A program made the translations under genes and the position numbers. DNA of 64,000 nt from Pseudomonas sp. PH1b. GTDB taxonomy: Bacteria > Pseudomonadota > Gammaproteobacteria > Pseudomonadales > Pseudomonadaceae. Positions 1 to 8,952 of this stretch are shown here, one piece after another. Every line of letters begins with the position of its first letter. Position 1 is the stretch's first letter. Below the pieces are notes generated by a model. That model made no database searches. It saw only the letters and a list, made by a program, of their open reading frames with translations, and was not told where the DNA came from. The DNA lies in the NCBI RefSeq assembly GCF_000633395.1, contig NZ_AYMU01000002.1, positions 186,001 through 250,000 of the forward strand, written 5' to 3'.

Positions 1-211
1 GCAGGTGCGCCTTCATCCAGCGTTCGCAGGCCGCGTGGGCCAGGTTCAGGTGCAGCCAGAGAAACTCACCGTTGTCCTCGGGTTGCTGCAGGGCTTGCAG
101 GGCCTTGGCGGAATCCAGTTCGCGGCCGCGTTCGCCGGGGCGAAAGCTGAAGCCGTAGAGCAGGCCGAACAGGTCGGCGTCACGGTGACTCTGGTCGATG
201 CTGTGGTTCAT
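1..211 (-). CDS. CorA/ZntB-type metal transporter, N-terminal part (partial)
   Basis: The minus strand opens at an ATG at 211 and runs off the left edge, giving about 70 residues beginning MNHSIDQSHRDADLFGLLYG. The segment EFLWLHLNLAHAACERWM matches the 'WLHL/F' strand-helix element found in the cytoplasmic N-terminal domain of CorA-superfamily cation channels, especially the ZntB branch (zinc transport). The C-terminal membrane helices with the GMN-type signature, which would settle the family, lie outside the window. It is transcribed divergently from the chemoreceptor gene at 486. Confidence 0.6.
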   Translation of the reverse strand, partial: MNHSIDQSHRDADLFGLLYGFSFRPGERGRELDSAKALQALQQPEDNGEFLWLHLNLAHAACERWMKAHL

Positions 212-485
212 GGGGTCTCGCCGGAGGGGGCAGTGCCTGGCGCGGGTTTCACAGGTTCACTTGTGCCCCATCATGGCAAGGCTTTTTGACAGTTTTGTGA
301 CGTTTCAAAGTGCACAATCCGCCGTGATATACCGACGGTCGGCGGCGCTAAAGATTGTCTGGCCAAAGCCGATCACGCTCACATGCAATACGCATTCGAC
401 CTTCTTCGAATGCACCTGACAGGGAAGTCCGGACCTACGCATGCCCCCAGCGGGCCTGCTCTATCCCTGCCATGAGATCCCCTCG

Positions 486-2111
486 ATGTTCTTGCAAAAA
501 TCCCTGAGAGCGCAAGTCCTTGCCCTGCTGAGCGGTAGCCTGCTGGCGATGCTGTTGATCGCCCTGGCGAGCTTTCATCTGCTGTCTGGCGGCGTGCAGA
601 ATTACCGCGAATTGATCGAAGGCCCGCTGCACAGTTCGCAGTTGATCGATGAAGCCAACCTGCAGTTCAAGAGCCAGGTTCAGGAATGGAAAAACGTCCT
701 GTTGCGCGGCAAGCAGCCCCAGGAAATGAACAAGTACTGGCAGCAGTTCGAGGACCGTCAGCGGGATGTGCAGAACATCCTCGGGCAGTTGGCCCAGACC
801 CCGGGACTGGACAGCGCGCTCAAGAGCCGGGTCCAGCGCCTGGCCGAAGAGCACCGCTTGCTCGGCGCTTCCTACCAGAAGGGGCGTGACGCCTACGTGG
901 CGGCGGGCGCCGACCCGAGTGCCGGGGATGGGGCGGTCAAGGGCGTGGACCGGGCCACCAGCGAACAGATGAGTGAGCTGGTCAGCGAGTTGCGCAAGCA
1001 CGGCGACCAGCAATCCTTGCAGATCAGCGCAGCGGCCGATCGCACCGTCTGGCTGGGGATTCTGGTTATGCTCGGGTCCGGCCTGCTGATCGGCCTGCTC
1101 AGCCTGTGGCTGGTCAACCGCAGCCTGGTGCAGCCGATCCGCCAGTTGATCGACTATGTCGCCCAGCTCAGCCGTGGCCAGTTTGCCCAGCGGGTCGCCA
1201 GCGAGCGCCAGGATGAACTGGGCAAGCTGGCGATGGCCGCCAATACCCTGCGTGATTTCCTGGCCCAGACCTTCAGCAGCCTGCAGCGCAGCGCTTCGGA
1301 CCTGGACAGCTCCAGCGGTGAGCTCAACGCCATCGCCACCTTGATGTCCCAGGGCACCAACGAACAGTTCAGCCGCACCGACCAGGTGGCCACGGCGATG
1401 AACGAGATGTCCGCCACCGCCCAGGAAGTGGCCCGCCACGCCGCCGATGCTGCCCGCGCCGCCGACGATGCCGACCAGTCGGCCCAGCAGGGCGAGCAGG
1501 TGATGCAGAGCACCATCCACAGCATTACCCAGATGCGCGGCGAGATCGCCAACACCGCCACGGTGATCCGTCGCCTGGAAACCGACAGCGGACGCATCGG
1601 CAAGGTCCTGGAAGTGATCCAGGGGATCGCCGAGCAGACCAACCTGCTGGCGCTCAACGCGGCCATCGAAGCGGCCCGGGCCGGTGAAGCCGGGCGCGGC
1701 TTTGCCGTGGTCGCCGATGAAGTGCGCAGCCTCGCGCAACGCACAGCCGCTTCCATTATCGAGATCAACCAGATCATCCAGAGCGTGCAGACCGGCGCCG
1801 TGGATGCGGCCCAGGCGATTGAAAGCGGCCAGTCCCGCAGCGAGCAGAGCGTGCAGCAGGTGACCGAGGCCGGGGCCATGCTGGAGCGCATCACCGAAGC
1901 GGTGGAAGCGATCCGTGACATGAACCGTCAGATCGCCACCGCCGCCGAAGAGCAGACGTCGGTGGCCGAGGACATTTCGCGCAACCTCACCGAGATCACC
2001 ACCATCGCCAGTACCAACATGGACAACGTCCAGCGCACCGAGGCGGCAAGCCGCAACCTGCATGGTCTGTCGGGGCAGCTGAACGAGGTCACCTCACGCC
2101 TGAGTGCCTGA
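486..2111 (+). CDS. Methyl-accepting chemotaxis protein (membrane-bound)
   Basis: This 541-residue chemoreceptor passes ligand signals to CheW/CheA at the inner membrane. TM1 is at about residues 9-33 and TM2 at about 186-209, bracketing a periplasmic helical sensor of about 150 residues. A HAMP domain (about 210-262) and a long cytoplasmic coiled coil follow; the coiled coil carries the signalling tip [20 protein letters not shown] near 378-400 and then [10 protein letters not shown]. No ligand can be assigned. An in-frame ATG at 441 would add 15 residues that are not membrane-like, so the ATG at 486, directly before FLQKSLRAQ and TM1, is preferred. Confidence 0.9.
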   Translation: MFLQKSLRAQVLALLSGSLLAMLLIALASFHLLSGGVQNYRELIEGPLHSSQLIDEANLQFKSQVQEWKNVLLRGKQPQEMNKYWQQFEDRQRDVQNILGQLAQTPGLDSALKSRVQRLAEEHRLLGASYQKGRDAYVAAGADPSAGDGAVKGVDRATSEQMSELVSELRKHGDQQSLQISAAADRTVWLGILVMLGSGLLIGLLSLWLVNRSLVQPIRQLIDYVAQLSRGQFAQRVASERQDELGKLAMAANTLRDFLAQTFSSLQRSASDLDSSSGELNAIATLMSQGTNEQFSRTDQVATAMNEMSATAQEVARHAADAARAADDADQSAQQGEQVMQSTIHSITQMRGEIANTATVIRRLETDSGRIGKVLEVIQGIAEQTNLLALNAAIEAARAGEAGRGFAVVADEVRSLAQRTAASIIEINQIIQSVQTGAVDAAQAIESGQSRSEQSVQQVTEAGAMLERITEAVEAIRDMNRQIATAAEEQTSVAEDISRNLTEITTIASTNMDNVQRTEAASRNLHGLSGQLNEVTSRLSA

Positions 2112-2220
2112 GGCTGCTGAGTCGGTATCAGCTGGCTTACCAGGCTGATACAGGATCACTCTCAAGTGGCCCTGGTGGGTGTCGATGACCGGGTATCTTC
2201 CCGTCATCAGGACACCCATC

Positions 2221-2667
2221 ATGGTCAGCATCAGTTCCCTCTCGATCAACCAGGCCCAGGTCAGTTCGAGCAAGACCCGCATCGCCGACAGCCAGGACAG
2301 TGTGGCCGGCGAGACCGCCGCGCCGCCCTCCAGTGCCGCCACCAGCGATTCCACCAAGGCCCCGGCTGCCGGTGGTGCGGCTGCGGGCGAGAGTTCCGGC
2401 AGCGATGATTCCAGCAGCGATACGGTGAAAGCGCTGCGCAAGCAGATCGCCGAGCTGCAAAAGCAGTTGCAGGAGCAACAGCAGCAGTTGCAGGCGGCGC
2501 AAGCCAAGCAGGAAAGTGCCGATGCCAAGGCGGCGCAAGTGGCCGCGGCCCAGGCTCAGGTGGCCAGCACCAGTGCCTCGTTGCAAACGGCCACTGCGGC
2601 CTTGCTCCAGGCCTTGCAGGACTCCAACGGCAGCGCCGCGGGATCGCTGGTCAGCACCACGGCTTAA
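2221..2667 (+). CDS. Ala/Gln/Ser-rich coiled-coil protein (FlxA-like)
   Basis: This 148-residue protein of unknown function has a low-complexity Ser/Ala/Pro/Gly stretch (about 20-75), then a Gln/Lys heptad coiled coil (KALRKQIAELQKQLQEQQQQ, about 76-125) and an Ala-rich tail. The arrangement resembles small FlxA-like proteins of proteobacteria, an assignment made only on composition and coiled-coil pattern. There is no signal peptide or membrane segment. The ATG at 2221 follows an AGGA-like site; an upstream in-frame start at 2179 lacks one. The stop overlaps the stop of the convergent histidine kinase gene by 4 bp. Confidence 0.65.
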   Translation: MVSISSLSINQAQVSSSKTRIADSQDSVAGETAAPPSSAATSDSTKAPAAGGAAAGESSGSDDSSSDTVKALRKQIAELQKQLQEQQQQLQAAQAKQESADAKAAQVAAAQAQVASTSASLQTATAALLQALQDSNGSAAGSLVSTTA

Positions 2668-3845
2668 GCCGCCGGGCCCAGGGGCAGGCTGAAGCTGAAC
2701 ACCGTGCCTTGCTGCGGGTTGGAGATCACTTGCAGTTGCCCGCCATGGGCGCTGGCAATCTGTTGGGCGATGTACAGGCCCAGGCCGAGCCCGGCCTGGG
2801 GCGTATCGCTGGCCGGGCGCGAGTAGGGCTGGAACAGCTGGGGCAGGATGTGCCCGGGGATCAAGCCCTGGTTTTTCACCCGCAGCACGAAGTGTTCGGG
2901 CTGTTGTTGCGCCTCGACCTCCACCACGCCATCCGCGGTGCCATGGCTGATGGCGTTGGCCACCAGGTTGGAGAGCAATTGGGCGAGGCGCTGGTGATCG
3001 CAGCGAATGCCTTGCAGCTTGTCGATCCGGCACTGGATGGAGCGCTGCGGGTGCACGTTCTGCACTTCGGCGATCACATGGCGCAGCACCGGTTCCAGGT
3101 CGGGACAGGGCGCCAGGTCCAGGGCAATGCCCGGGCCCAGTCGGCCTCGGGCAAAGTCCAGCACGTCTTCCACCAAGCGCGAGGCGCGGTTGCTGCAGGT
3201 CAGGATGTGCCGGACCAGGGGCTCGGTGTCGGGACTTGGGTACTTGCGCAACAGGCGCTCGGCGCCCACCTGGATGGCAAACAGCGGGTTGCGCAGGTCA
3301 TGGCCGAGCACGGCGATGAACTGTTCGCGCAATTGCCCGGTATGCCGTTCCTGCTGCAGGTCCGCCTCGGTCTGTTGCAGGTTTTCCTCGGCCTCGATCT
3401 GCAGGGCCAGCACCCGGGCAAAGGCTTCCATGGTGCTCTGGATGGCACTGGCCTTGAGCGCCGCCGGGCTGGGGTCGAGGGCACAGATGGTGCCGAAGAA
3501 ACGTCCGTCGGTGCGAAACACCGGAACCGAGATGTAGCTTTCGAAGCGATACAGGCGTGGAGTGTGATGGTCGCGATAGAGCGGGTCGTCGCTGGCCTTG
3601 TCGATCACCACCGACACATGGGCGGCACGAATTTCGTGGCACAGGGTGGTCACCACATCCAGTTCGCCGCCGACCTTGAGGCCGAAGTCCAGCTGATCGA
3701 GCACGGCGCAGGCGTGCCAGGACGTTTCGGTGACCCGGGCCACCGCGGCAAAGCGCAGGCCGGTCATTTCGCGGATGACCTGAAGCATCGCCGGAACTGC
3801 ACTGATCCGGCCAATGGTGGCGATGTCGGCTGCTAGAAGGTCCAT
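2664..3845 (-). CDS. GAF-domain sensor histidine kinase
   Basis: This 393-residue soluble histidine kinase has no transmembrane segment. Residues 1-150 form a GAF sensor (VPVF...GTICALDP signature). A short coiled coil follows, then the dimerisation/phosphorylation box AVLGHDLRNPL with the acceptor His at 182, the N-box NLVANAISHG and the ATP-lid glycines GLGLGLYIAQQI near the C terminus. The readable frame continues 82 codons further upstream, but that part is Arg/Pro-rich and unlike the family. The ATG at 3845 (MDLLAADIATIGRISAV) fits GAF-kinase N termini. No response regulator is adjacent, so it is an orphan kinase; the stimulus is unknown. Confidence 0.88.
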   Translation of the reverse strand: MDLLAADIATIGRISAVPAMLQVIREMTGLRFAAVARVTETSWHACAVLDQLDFGLKVGGELDVVTTLCHEIRAAHVSVVIDKASDDPLYRDHHTPRLYRFESYISVPVFRTDGRFFGTICALDPSPAALKASAIQSTMEAFARVLALQIEAEENLQQTEADLQQERHTGQLREQFIAVLGHDLRNPLFAIQVGAERLLRKYPSPDTEPLVRHILTCSNRASRLVEDVLDFARGRLGPGIALDLAPCPDLEPVLRHVIAEVQNVHPQRSIQCRIDKLQGIRCDHQRLAQLLSNLVANAISHGTADGVVEVEAQQQPEHFVLRVKNQGLIPGHILPQLFQPYSRPASDTPQAGLGLGLYIAQQIASAHGGQLQVISNPQQGTVFSFSLPLGPAA

Positions 3846-3980
3846 GTCAGTCTCTGCCTTGGCACTCGACGCCCTGGCGCGTCGACTGCCGGAGATTCTA
3901 ACGAGCCGGGGGCCTCTCGGGGGCAGATACCTGCGGCGGATGGAAAATTTGTTGCCGGCGACGGTTTTCCTGCCCCCACG

Positions 3981-4014
3981 AAAAGGCCGCGCCCCCTGGA
4001 AAGGGGGCGCGGCC
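3981..4014 (-). terminator. Rho-independent terminator of the PepSY gene
   Basis: A perfect 12-bp G+C-rich stem (arms 3985-3996 and 4003-4014, loop 3997-4002) is followed on the minus strand by TTTT. It sits 17 bp beyond the stop of the minus-strand PepSY gene. Confidence 0.9.
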
Positions 4015-4030
4015 GTGTGTGCCGTGGGGC

Positions 4031-4348
4031 TTACTTGTCTTGCTTGTTGCTCAGGACCTTGCCGGTCTTGGCGTCCAGGTCCACGTCCCACTCGATGCCT
4101 TTGCTGTCACGCAGTTCCACCTGGTAGACGTAGGCGCCGGTGGCGGTCTGCTCCAGCTCGGTGTCGGTGATGTTGGCGGCGGTGGTGCCAGGGTGCTGGG
4201 CCAGGGCGGCCTGGTTGAGTTTTTCCAGGTCCATGATGGCACCGGATTTGAGCAGGCCCGGGATCAGGTCCGGGCGGACATCGGCTTGGGCCAGGCCTGC
4301 GGTCAGGGTCAGGGCGGCAGCGGCGAACAGAGCGGAGAACTTGGTCAT
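4031..4348 (-). CDS. Periplasmic PepSY-domain protein
   Basis: This 105-residue exported protein has a Sec signal peptide in residues 1-22 (MTKFSALFAAAALTLTAGLAQA, cleavage after AQA). The mature part is a single PepSY domain: a helix around NQAALAQHPGT, then the strands GAYVYQVELRDSKGIEWDVDLDAKTGKVL with the typical 'Y.V.l....g...v.vda.tG.vl' pattern. PepSY domains are small periplasmic modules linked to protease inhibition or metal/envelope stress; no partner is seen here. The gene is monocistronic, with a strong terminator just after the stop. Confidence 0.88.
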   Translation of the reverse strand: MTKFSALFAAAALTLTAGLAQADVRPDLIPGLLKSGAIMDLEKLNQAALAQHPGTTAANITDTELEQTATGAYVYQVELRDSKGIEWDVDLDAKTGKVLSNKQDK

Positions 4349-4502
4349 GGGTTGCTTCCTTAGGGTGATGGCTTTCGATGGACACAGGTTAGACGTTGCA
4401 ACTTAATTCACCCTTAATACAGGTCACGCTTTGCGCCGTTTGTTCAATCCGGGTCCATGGATTGTGTCGCACGCTCTGTTTTCCCTTTAGGAGACAGAGC
4501 AA

Positions 4503-5414
4503 ATGAAACGAGTGCTTGGATGGTTGTATGCCCCGGTGTTTTTTGCCGGGTTCATTGGTGCCGGTGTGGGAGTGATGGAGGCCGGGGAGGGGGCTTGGGG
4601 CGGGTTGCTGCTGCTGTTCGTGGCGGCGCTGGGGGTGTCGTTCCTGGCGGAATGGAGCCTGCCCTATGAACTCGCCTGGAACCGCCCCCAGGGCGATCGG
4701 CTACGGGACATTCTGCATGCCCTGGTCAATGAGAGCCTGAATGCCGTGGGCCTGCTGGCGTTGCCGGGCCTGGTGGCGCTGCTGGCCCACGACGGGCTGT
4801 GGCTCCAGGCTTGGCCGCTCTGGGGGCAACTGCTGCTGGCGATCGTGATTGCCGATTGCGGGGTGACCCTGGCCCATTACGCCAGCCATCGCTGGGCCTG
4901 GCTCTGGCGCCTGCATGCGGTGCACCACAGCGTGGTGCGCCTGTATGGCTTCAATGGCCTGCTCAAGCACCCGTTGCATCAGTTGCTGGAAGCCTCGGCG
5001 GGATTGCTGCCGCTGCTGGTACTGGGCATCCCGCTGCCGGTGGCGCAATTGCTGGCCCTGGCCATCGCCATCCAGTTGCTGCTGCAGCACTCCAATGTCG
5101 ACATGCGCCTGGGGCCGTTGCGTTATGTGTTTGCCTGGGCGCCGGTGCATCGCTTCCACCACATGAAGTACGGCCGCGCCGGGGACGTGAACTTCGGCCT
5201 GTTCTTCAACCTCTGGGACTGGCTGCTGGGGACGGCGTTCTATCGTCACGACTACTCGATCCGCCAGGGCGACCTGGGCATTGGCAGCCGTCCGGACTAT
5301 CCCGTCGATTACTGGCCGCAGTTGCTGGAGCCGTTCAGGACCCAGCGCTACAAGGCTGAGCCCAAGGTTCCCGAGGCCCTGCGTCGCCCGGTCAATCCAG
5401 CAGGCGGGGCCTGA
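4503..5414 (+). CDS. Sterol desaturase / fatty acid hydroxylase family membrane protein
   Basis: This 303-residue integral membrane di-iron enzyme has three histidine clusters: HYASH (about 124-128), HAVHH (about 138-142) and HRFHH (about 217-221), which together form the metal site of the fatty acid hydroxylase superfamily. Five or so hydrophobic helices surround them. The family hydroxylates or desaturates lipid substrates; the substrate here is unknown. The start has a good ribosome site (AGGAGACAGAGCAA before ATG). The 3' end overlaps the convergent AraC gene by 23 bp. Confidence 0.85.
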   Translation: MKRVLGWLYAPVFFAGFIGAGVGVMEAGEGAWGGLLLLFVAALGVSFLAEWSLPYELAWNRPQGDRLRDILHALVNESLNAVGLLALPGLVALLAHDGLWLQAWPLWGQLLLAIVIADCGVTLAHYASHRWAWLWRLHAVHHSVVRLYGFNGLLKHPLHQLLEASAGLLPLLVLGIPLPVAQLLALAIAIQLLLQHSNVDMRLGPLRYVFAWAPVHRFHHMKYGRAGDVNFGLFFNLWDWLLGTAFYRHDYSIRQGDLGIGSRPDYPVDYWPQLLEPFRTQRYKAEPKVPEALRRPVNPAGGA

Positions 5415-6072
5415 GGGATTTCAGGGCCTGGCTGGCGGTGACACCGAACAGGCTCTTCAAGGTGCGGGAGAAGTGCGCACTGTCGGCGAACCCCGCACCA
5501 TGGGCCGCTTCGGTTATGGCCCGGCCCTCCAGCAACAGGGCCATGGCCAGGCGCAGGCGCCGCCACAGCACCAGGCGGCGCACGGGCAGGCCGACGTCAC
5601 GGGCGAACAACCGCTCCAACTGGCTGAGGGAGACATTGGCCTGGGCCGCCAGTTGGGCGGCCGGGACCTTGCCGCCCAGGGCGGCATCCAGTGCCGCCAG
5701 CGCCCGGGCAACCCGGCGGTCGGCAAGCGGCTGGCGCGGGCAACGGCGCAGTGCCGCCTCCAGGCCGGGCAATGAGGGCTCGCTGCAGCTGACGCTCCGC
5801 TGCAGGCTTGCGGCGTCCATCAGCAGGGGTTCGGCGTAGACCGTGAAGGCCTGGCCTGGCGCCTGGATGATCGCGTGCTGGCGCAGGGCTTCGATCAACA
5901 GGTAATGGCCGGTGTGGCGGACGCCGTCGAGTTCCACGGTGACCGGCTGCTCAGGGGCGATGATCAGTTGGTGGGCATAGTGGGCATGGGGCGCGGTGGG
6001 CCCCATGGCACCGTGGATCAGGCCGAAGTCATGGCCCAGCCAGAGCTCGCCTTGCCAGTGCACGGCGGGCAT
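5392..6072 (-). CDS. AraC-family transcriptional regulator
   Basis: This 226-residue regulator has an N-terminal cupin-like sensor (about 1-95, HAHYAHQLIIAPEQPVTVELDG) and two C-terminal helix-turn-helices (about 135-222, ending AAHGAGFADSAHFSRTLKSLFG). Its ATG follows the stop of glpQ with no intervening base (TGAATG), so the two are almost certainly translated from one mRNA. A role in phospholipid-derived substrate sensing is only an inference from this coupling. Confidence 0.85.
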   Translation of the reverse strand: MPAVHWQGELWLGHDFGLIHGAMGPTAPHAHYAHQLIIAPEQPVTVELDGVRHTGHYLLIEALRQHAIIQAPGQAFTVYAEPLLMDAASLQRSVSCSEPSLPGLEAALRRCPRQPLADRRVARALAALDAALGGKVPAAQLAAQANVSLSQLERLFARDVGLPVRRLVLWRRLRLAMALLLEGRAITEAAHGAGFADSAHFSRTLKSLFGVTASQALKSLRPRLLD

Positions 6073-7200
6073 TCAGTACCCGCTGGCCTCCAGCAACTGG
6101 CCAACGCTGGCGCTGGCCGGGCGCTTGAAGTACTTGAGCAGCTCGGCGCTGCGGTTGGTGAAGATGCCATCGACCCCGGCGTCCATGGCCTTCTTGAAAT
6201 CCACTGCTTCGTCGAGGGTGTAGACGTGCACCAGCAGGCCCTGATCGTGGGTGTATTGATTCATCCAGGGCTGCACCAGGTCCGCATAGCTCTGCTCGCC
6301 GCCTGCGGTGAGTGCTGCGGAAGGGCCGGTGCCGATGGCCCCCTGAGCCTTGGCGAAGTCGACCCAGCGCTTGAACTCGGCCGGGTCCTTGGGTTGCTGC
6401 CTGGCATAGAAAGCCGCCTTGTCGGTTTCGCCGCTGCTGGCAAAACTCTGGCCGGAGGCCGGCTCGATACTGCCCGGGGCCACCCACAGCAGCAGGACCT
6501 TGGGCACTTTGGGCATTTCCTTGTGCAGCAATTCCAGGCTGTGTTTATCGAAGGTCTGCAGCACCACCTTGCCCTTGCCCTGACCCACCGCCAGCTCGCT
6601 TTTCGCCAGGGTGGAACCGGCCGGGCTCAGCCAGCCGCGGTCCTGGAGTTTTTCCTTGAGGTCGTGCTCGATGCCGGGGAACAGCTGGGGCTCCTTGGTC
6701 TCGATGTAGAGCCCGGGCTTGTGTTGCGCATTGCCCTGGGCGATGTCGATGATCTCATCCAGGGTGAGGATCTTCAGCCCGGCAAACCCCGGCCGCGCCC
6801 GGTCCGGATGGGCCTGGTTGAACCAACTGCCGGCGTCGAGGGTTTTCAGCTCGGCCATGGTGAAGGCCGTGGCCGGGCTGTCCTTGCGCTCGGGGAATTT
6901 TTGCGCCACGTCGGTGGTGCGTTGCAGGTTGTTGTCGTGCAGGGCGAAGAGCACACCGTCCTTGCTGCGCTGCAGATCCATCTCCAGGTAGTCGGCTCCC
7001 AGGTCACGGGCCAGGCGATAGGAGGCCGCGGTGGATTCGGGGGCATCGAAGGACGCGCCGCGGTGGGCGATCACCGCCGGCTGCGGAATCCCCTGGCGAG
7101 CGGCCAGGGCGTCTGGGTCAGGCTGTTCGGCGGCCTGGGCCAGGCCGCACGCGAGCATCAGGCCGAGCATCAGGGTACAAGGGGTGAAGGTCGCTGGCAT
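6073..7200 (-). CDS. glpQ: Periplasmic glycerophosphodiester phosphodiesterase
   Basis: This 375-residue GlpQ-type enzyme hydrolyses glycerophosphodiesters to glycerol-3-phosphate and an alcohol. A signal peptide spans residues 1-23 (LMLACGLAQA). The catalytic and metal residues of the GDPD TIM barrel are visible: H46-R47 in AHRGAS, E73 and D75 in YLEMD, and H88-D89 in LHDNNL. Length and the C-terminal YTLDEAVDFKKAMDAGVDG agree with periplasmic GlpQ. It is the first gene of a two-gene unit with the AraC regulator directly behind it. Confidence 0.92.
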   Translation of the reverse strand: MPATFTPCTLMLGLMLACGLAQAAEQPDPDALAARQGIPQPAVIAHRGASFDAPESTAASYRLARDLGADYLEMDLQRSKDGVLFALHDNNLQRTTDVAQKFPERKDSPATAFTMAELKTLDAGSWFNQAHPDRARPGFAGLKILTLDEIIDIAQGNAQHKPGLYIETKEPQLFPGIEHDLKEKLQDRGWLSPAGSTLAKSELAVGQGKGKVVLQTFDKHSLELLHKEMPKVPKVLLLWVAPGSIEPASGQSFASSGETDKAAFYARQQPKDPAEFKRWVDFAKAQGAIGTGPSAALTAGGEQSYADLVQPWMNQYTHDQGLLVHVYTLDEAVDFKKAMDAGVDGIFTNRSAELLKYFKRPASASVGQLLEASGY

Positions 7201-7445
7201 GCTCGAGATCCTTTCGTGGGGGCGGGGGCTAGGAGGTATCTTTTAACAACTCGATGACGCTTGTGCTATCTGCGAAGCGACATAAATCTCTCTCATTTGC
7301 AGGTTTGAGGGTTTTTTCCGGCGCTTTGCAGTACTCTTGGGCGCTGCAGTTTCCCCGTCAGAGGGAAGCCTGAAAACACCCCTTTCCTTGCCTCGCGTGT
7401 AGACCATCGATCACAAGTCCTGTGGGACCTACAGTGAGGTTTACC

Positions 7446-7778
7446 ATGAGCATCACCTCCGAACTCATCTGCCAGGCTGCCGACCAGCTCAAGGGTTTTG
7501 TCGGCTTCAATCGCAAGACCGGCCGCTACATCGTGCGCTTCAGCGAAGACTCCTTCGGCATGGATGTGGCCGATGACGCCATAGTGCCGGCCAATGAATT
7601 TGTCTGGGCGCCGGTTTCCGACCAGGCCATGAGCCTCAAGCGCGAGCAGATCCAGTTGCTGCTGGACCAGAACATCGACGACCGGATCAACATCAGCGAA
7701 CCGCTGCGGGTATACATGCGCCGCAGCGACCTGCCGGAAATCCAGGCCGTGCGCAGCCTGCTGGCGGCGCAGGGCTGA
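7446..7778 (+). CDS. DUF2025 family protein
   Basis: This 110-residue cytosolic protein (MSITSELICQAADQLKGFVG...) belongs to the Pseudomonas-restricted DUF2025 family, recognised from memory as similar to P. aeruginosa PA1123. No catalytic motif can be seen and the function is unknown. The in-frame start at 7422 is GTG and adds eight residues; the ATG at 7446, preceded by GAGG, is preferred. It stands alone between glpQ (divergent) and the ABM gene (convergent). Confidence 0.82.
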   Translation: MSITSELICQAADQLKGFVGFNRKTGRYIVRFSEDSFGMDVADDAIVPANEFVWAPVSDQAMSLKREQIQLLLDQNIDDRINISEPLRVYMRRSDLPEIQAVRSLLAAQG

Positions 7779-7836
7779 GGGACCGCGGTCCTGAGCGGCT
7801 GTTCACGGCCGTTCAGGGCATCTATCAGGATGACCT

Positions 7837-8160
7837 TCAGTCGCCAAAGCTGTAGGCCCTTTCAACCTTGCTCACCCGGGTGTGAAAGTGCTGATACCAG
7901 TCGCTACGTCCGCGCTCCCGGATTGCGCGGTGTTCGGCATGCTGCTTCCAGGCAACGATCGCCGCTTCACTGCTCCAGTAGGACACGGTGATACCGAAGC
8001 CGTCCGCTCCCCGTGCCGATTCGACCCCGAGAAAACCCGGTTGCTGGCGGGCCAGATCGACCATGTGCTCGGCTGCCTGATCGTAGGCTGGGTCGGCTTT
8101 GCGGCGCTGGGAGCTAAAGATCACCGCGTAGTAGGGCGGGGCAGGCGTCTGGCCGATCAT
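7837..8160 (-). CDS. Antibiotic biosynthesis monooxygenase (ABM) domain protein
   Basis: This 107-residue protein has the ABM ferredoxin-like fold: YYAVIFSSQRR strand, a helix ending LARQQPGFLGVESARG, then FGITVSYWSSEAAIVAWKQHAEHRAIRERG, where 'YW.s.eai..Wk...eH' is the family hallmark. Such proteins include cofactor-free quinone-forming monooxygenases and heme-degrading relatives, so the activity cannot be fixed. Its ATG overlaps the stop of the upstream amidotransferase-like gene by 4 bp (ATGA), implying translational coupling and related function. Confidence 0.85.
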   Translation of the reverse strand: MIGQTPAPPYYAVIFSSQRRKADPAYDQAAEHMVDLARQQPGFLGVESARGADGFGITVSYWSSEAAIVAWKQHAEHRAIRERGRSDWYQHFHTRVSKVERAYSFGD

Positions 8161-8864
8161 TGCTGCACCTCCAGGCAGGCCTGGAGCAAGGCGCTGACCA
8201 GGGGCGGCGTGCGCCCTTGCAGGGCGGCACGCTCGGGCTGGAACAAGGTGGCGACGAAGAACGGATGGCCATGCAGCTCTACGGCGCGCAGGTCTCCGGC
8301 GCTATCCCGCCCGCAGGGGCGCAGGGCGCCGCTGAGCAAGGCGCTGGCAAAGTTCGGGTTGACGCCATAGCGGCAGCGATAGCCTTCCTCGATGCTGTGT
8401 GTGCCGTAGGCCTGGGCGATCCGGCTGCCGGCGTGCAGTTCAATGCTGTCGCGCTCTTCCACCAGGGCACAGCTCAAGGGGGTCAGCAGCGCGCGCTTGG
8501 CATCGGGGGCGGTCTCTCCGTGCTCGGCATCGGCCCAGCCCAGGACATGGCGGGCGTATTCCAGCACCGCGTGCTGGAAGCCGCCACAGGTGCCGAGGAA
8601 GGGCCGCTGCCGCTCCCGGGCGATGCGGATGGCCAGCAAGGCACCGTCGATATTGCGGTAGGGGCTGCCGGGGACGCACCAGATGCCGTCGAAACCTTCG
8701 AGCTGTTCGGCGTGAGTCAACTGCTGGGTGGCCAGCCACAGGTATTTCACCTTGGCCCCGATGTCGGCCGCCGCCCGCTCCAGGGCTGGGGGAATCGCCT
8801 GGTGCGCGGTGATCTGTGGGTCCTGGTCTCCCACCAGGGCGATGCGAAGGGTTGGTGCGTGCAT
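8157..8864 (-). CDS. Class I glutamine amidotransferase-like protein (CTP synthase C-terminal-like)
   Basis: This 235-residue stand-alone amidotransferase-type protein resembles the glutaminase half of CTP synthase and lacks the synthase domain. The nucleophile elbow is GTCGGFQHAVLEY, with the Cys inside GTCGG; a PGSPYRNIDG loop precedes it and the region around ELHGHPFFVATLFQPE supplies the likely catalytic His/Glu. In public databases the family is named 'CTP synthase C-terminal region-related (seleno)protein' because some members carry selenocysteine; here it is Cys. The ATG at 8864 follows GGAGAGCCCC. A TTG at 8885 is in frame but has no advantage. Confidence 0.8.
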   Translation of the reverse strand: MHAPTLRIALVGDQDPQITAHQAIPPALERAAADIGAKVKYLWLATQQLTHAEQLEGFDGIWCVPGSPYRNIDGALLAIRIARERQRPFLGTCGGFQHAVLEYARHVLGWADAEHGETAPDAKRALLTPLSCALVEERDSIELHAGSRIAQAYGTHSIEEGYRCRYGVNPNFASALLSGALRPCGRDSAGDLRAVELHGHPFFVATLFQPERAALQGRTPPLVSALLQACLEVQQ

Positions 8865-8915
8865 GGGGCTCTCCGGTGATGGCAATGCCTTGTCGCCTGC
8901 CTGGGGCCACTATAG

Positions 8916-8944
8916 ATTGGCGTCTGCGCAATCAATATTGGCGT
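8916..8944. promoter_or_regulatory. Candidate LysR operator in the divergent intergenic region
   Basis: The octamer ATTGGCGT occurs at 8916-8923 and again at 8937-8944, exactly 21 bp apart (two helical turns). The first copy also starts ATTG-N9-CAAT (8916-8932), a T-N11-A LysR-type box. It lies between the divergent amidotransferase and LysR genes, the usual place for an autoregulated LysR site. Confidence 0.45.
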
Positions 8945-8952
8945 TTACCCAA

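Noticed and set aside
7278..7302. Pho-box-like words (GCGACATAAAT and CTCTCATT) upstream of glpQ
   Set aside because: The repeats are imperfect and spaced 13 bp instead of 11, on the strand away from glpQ.
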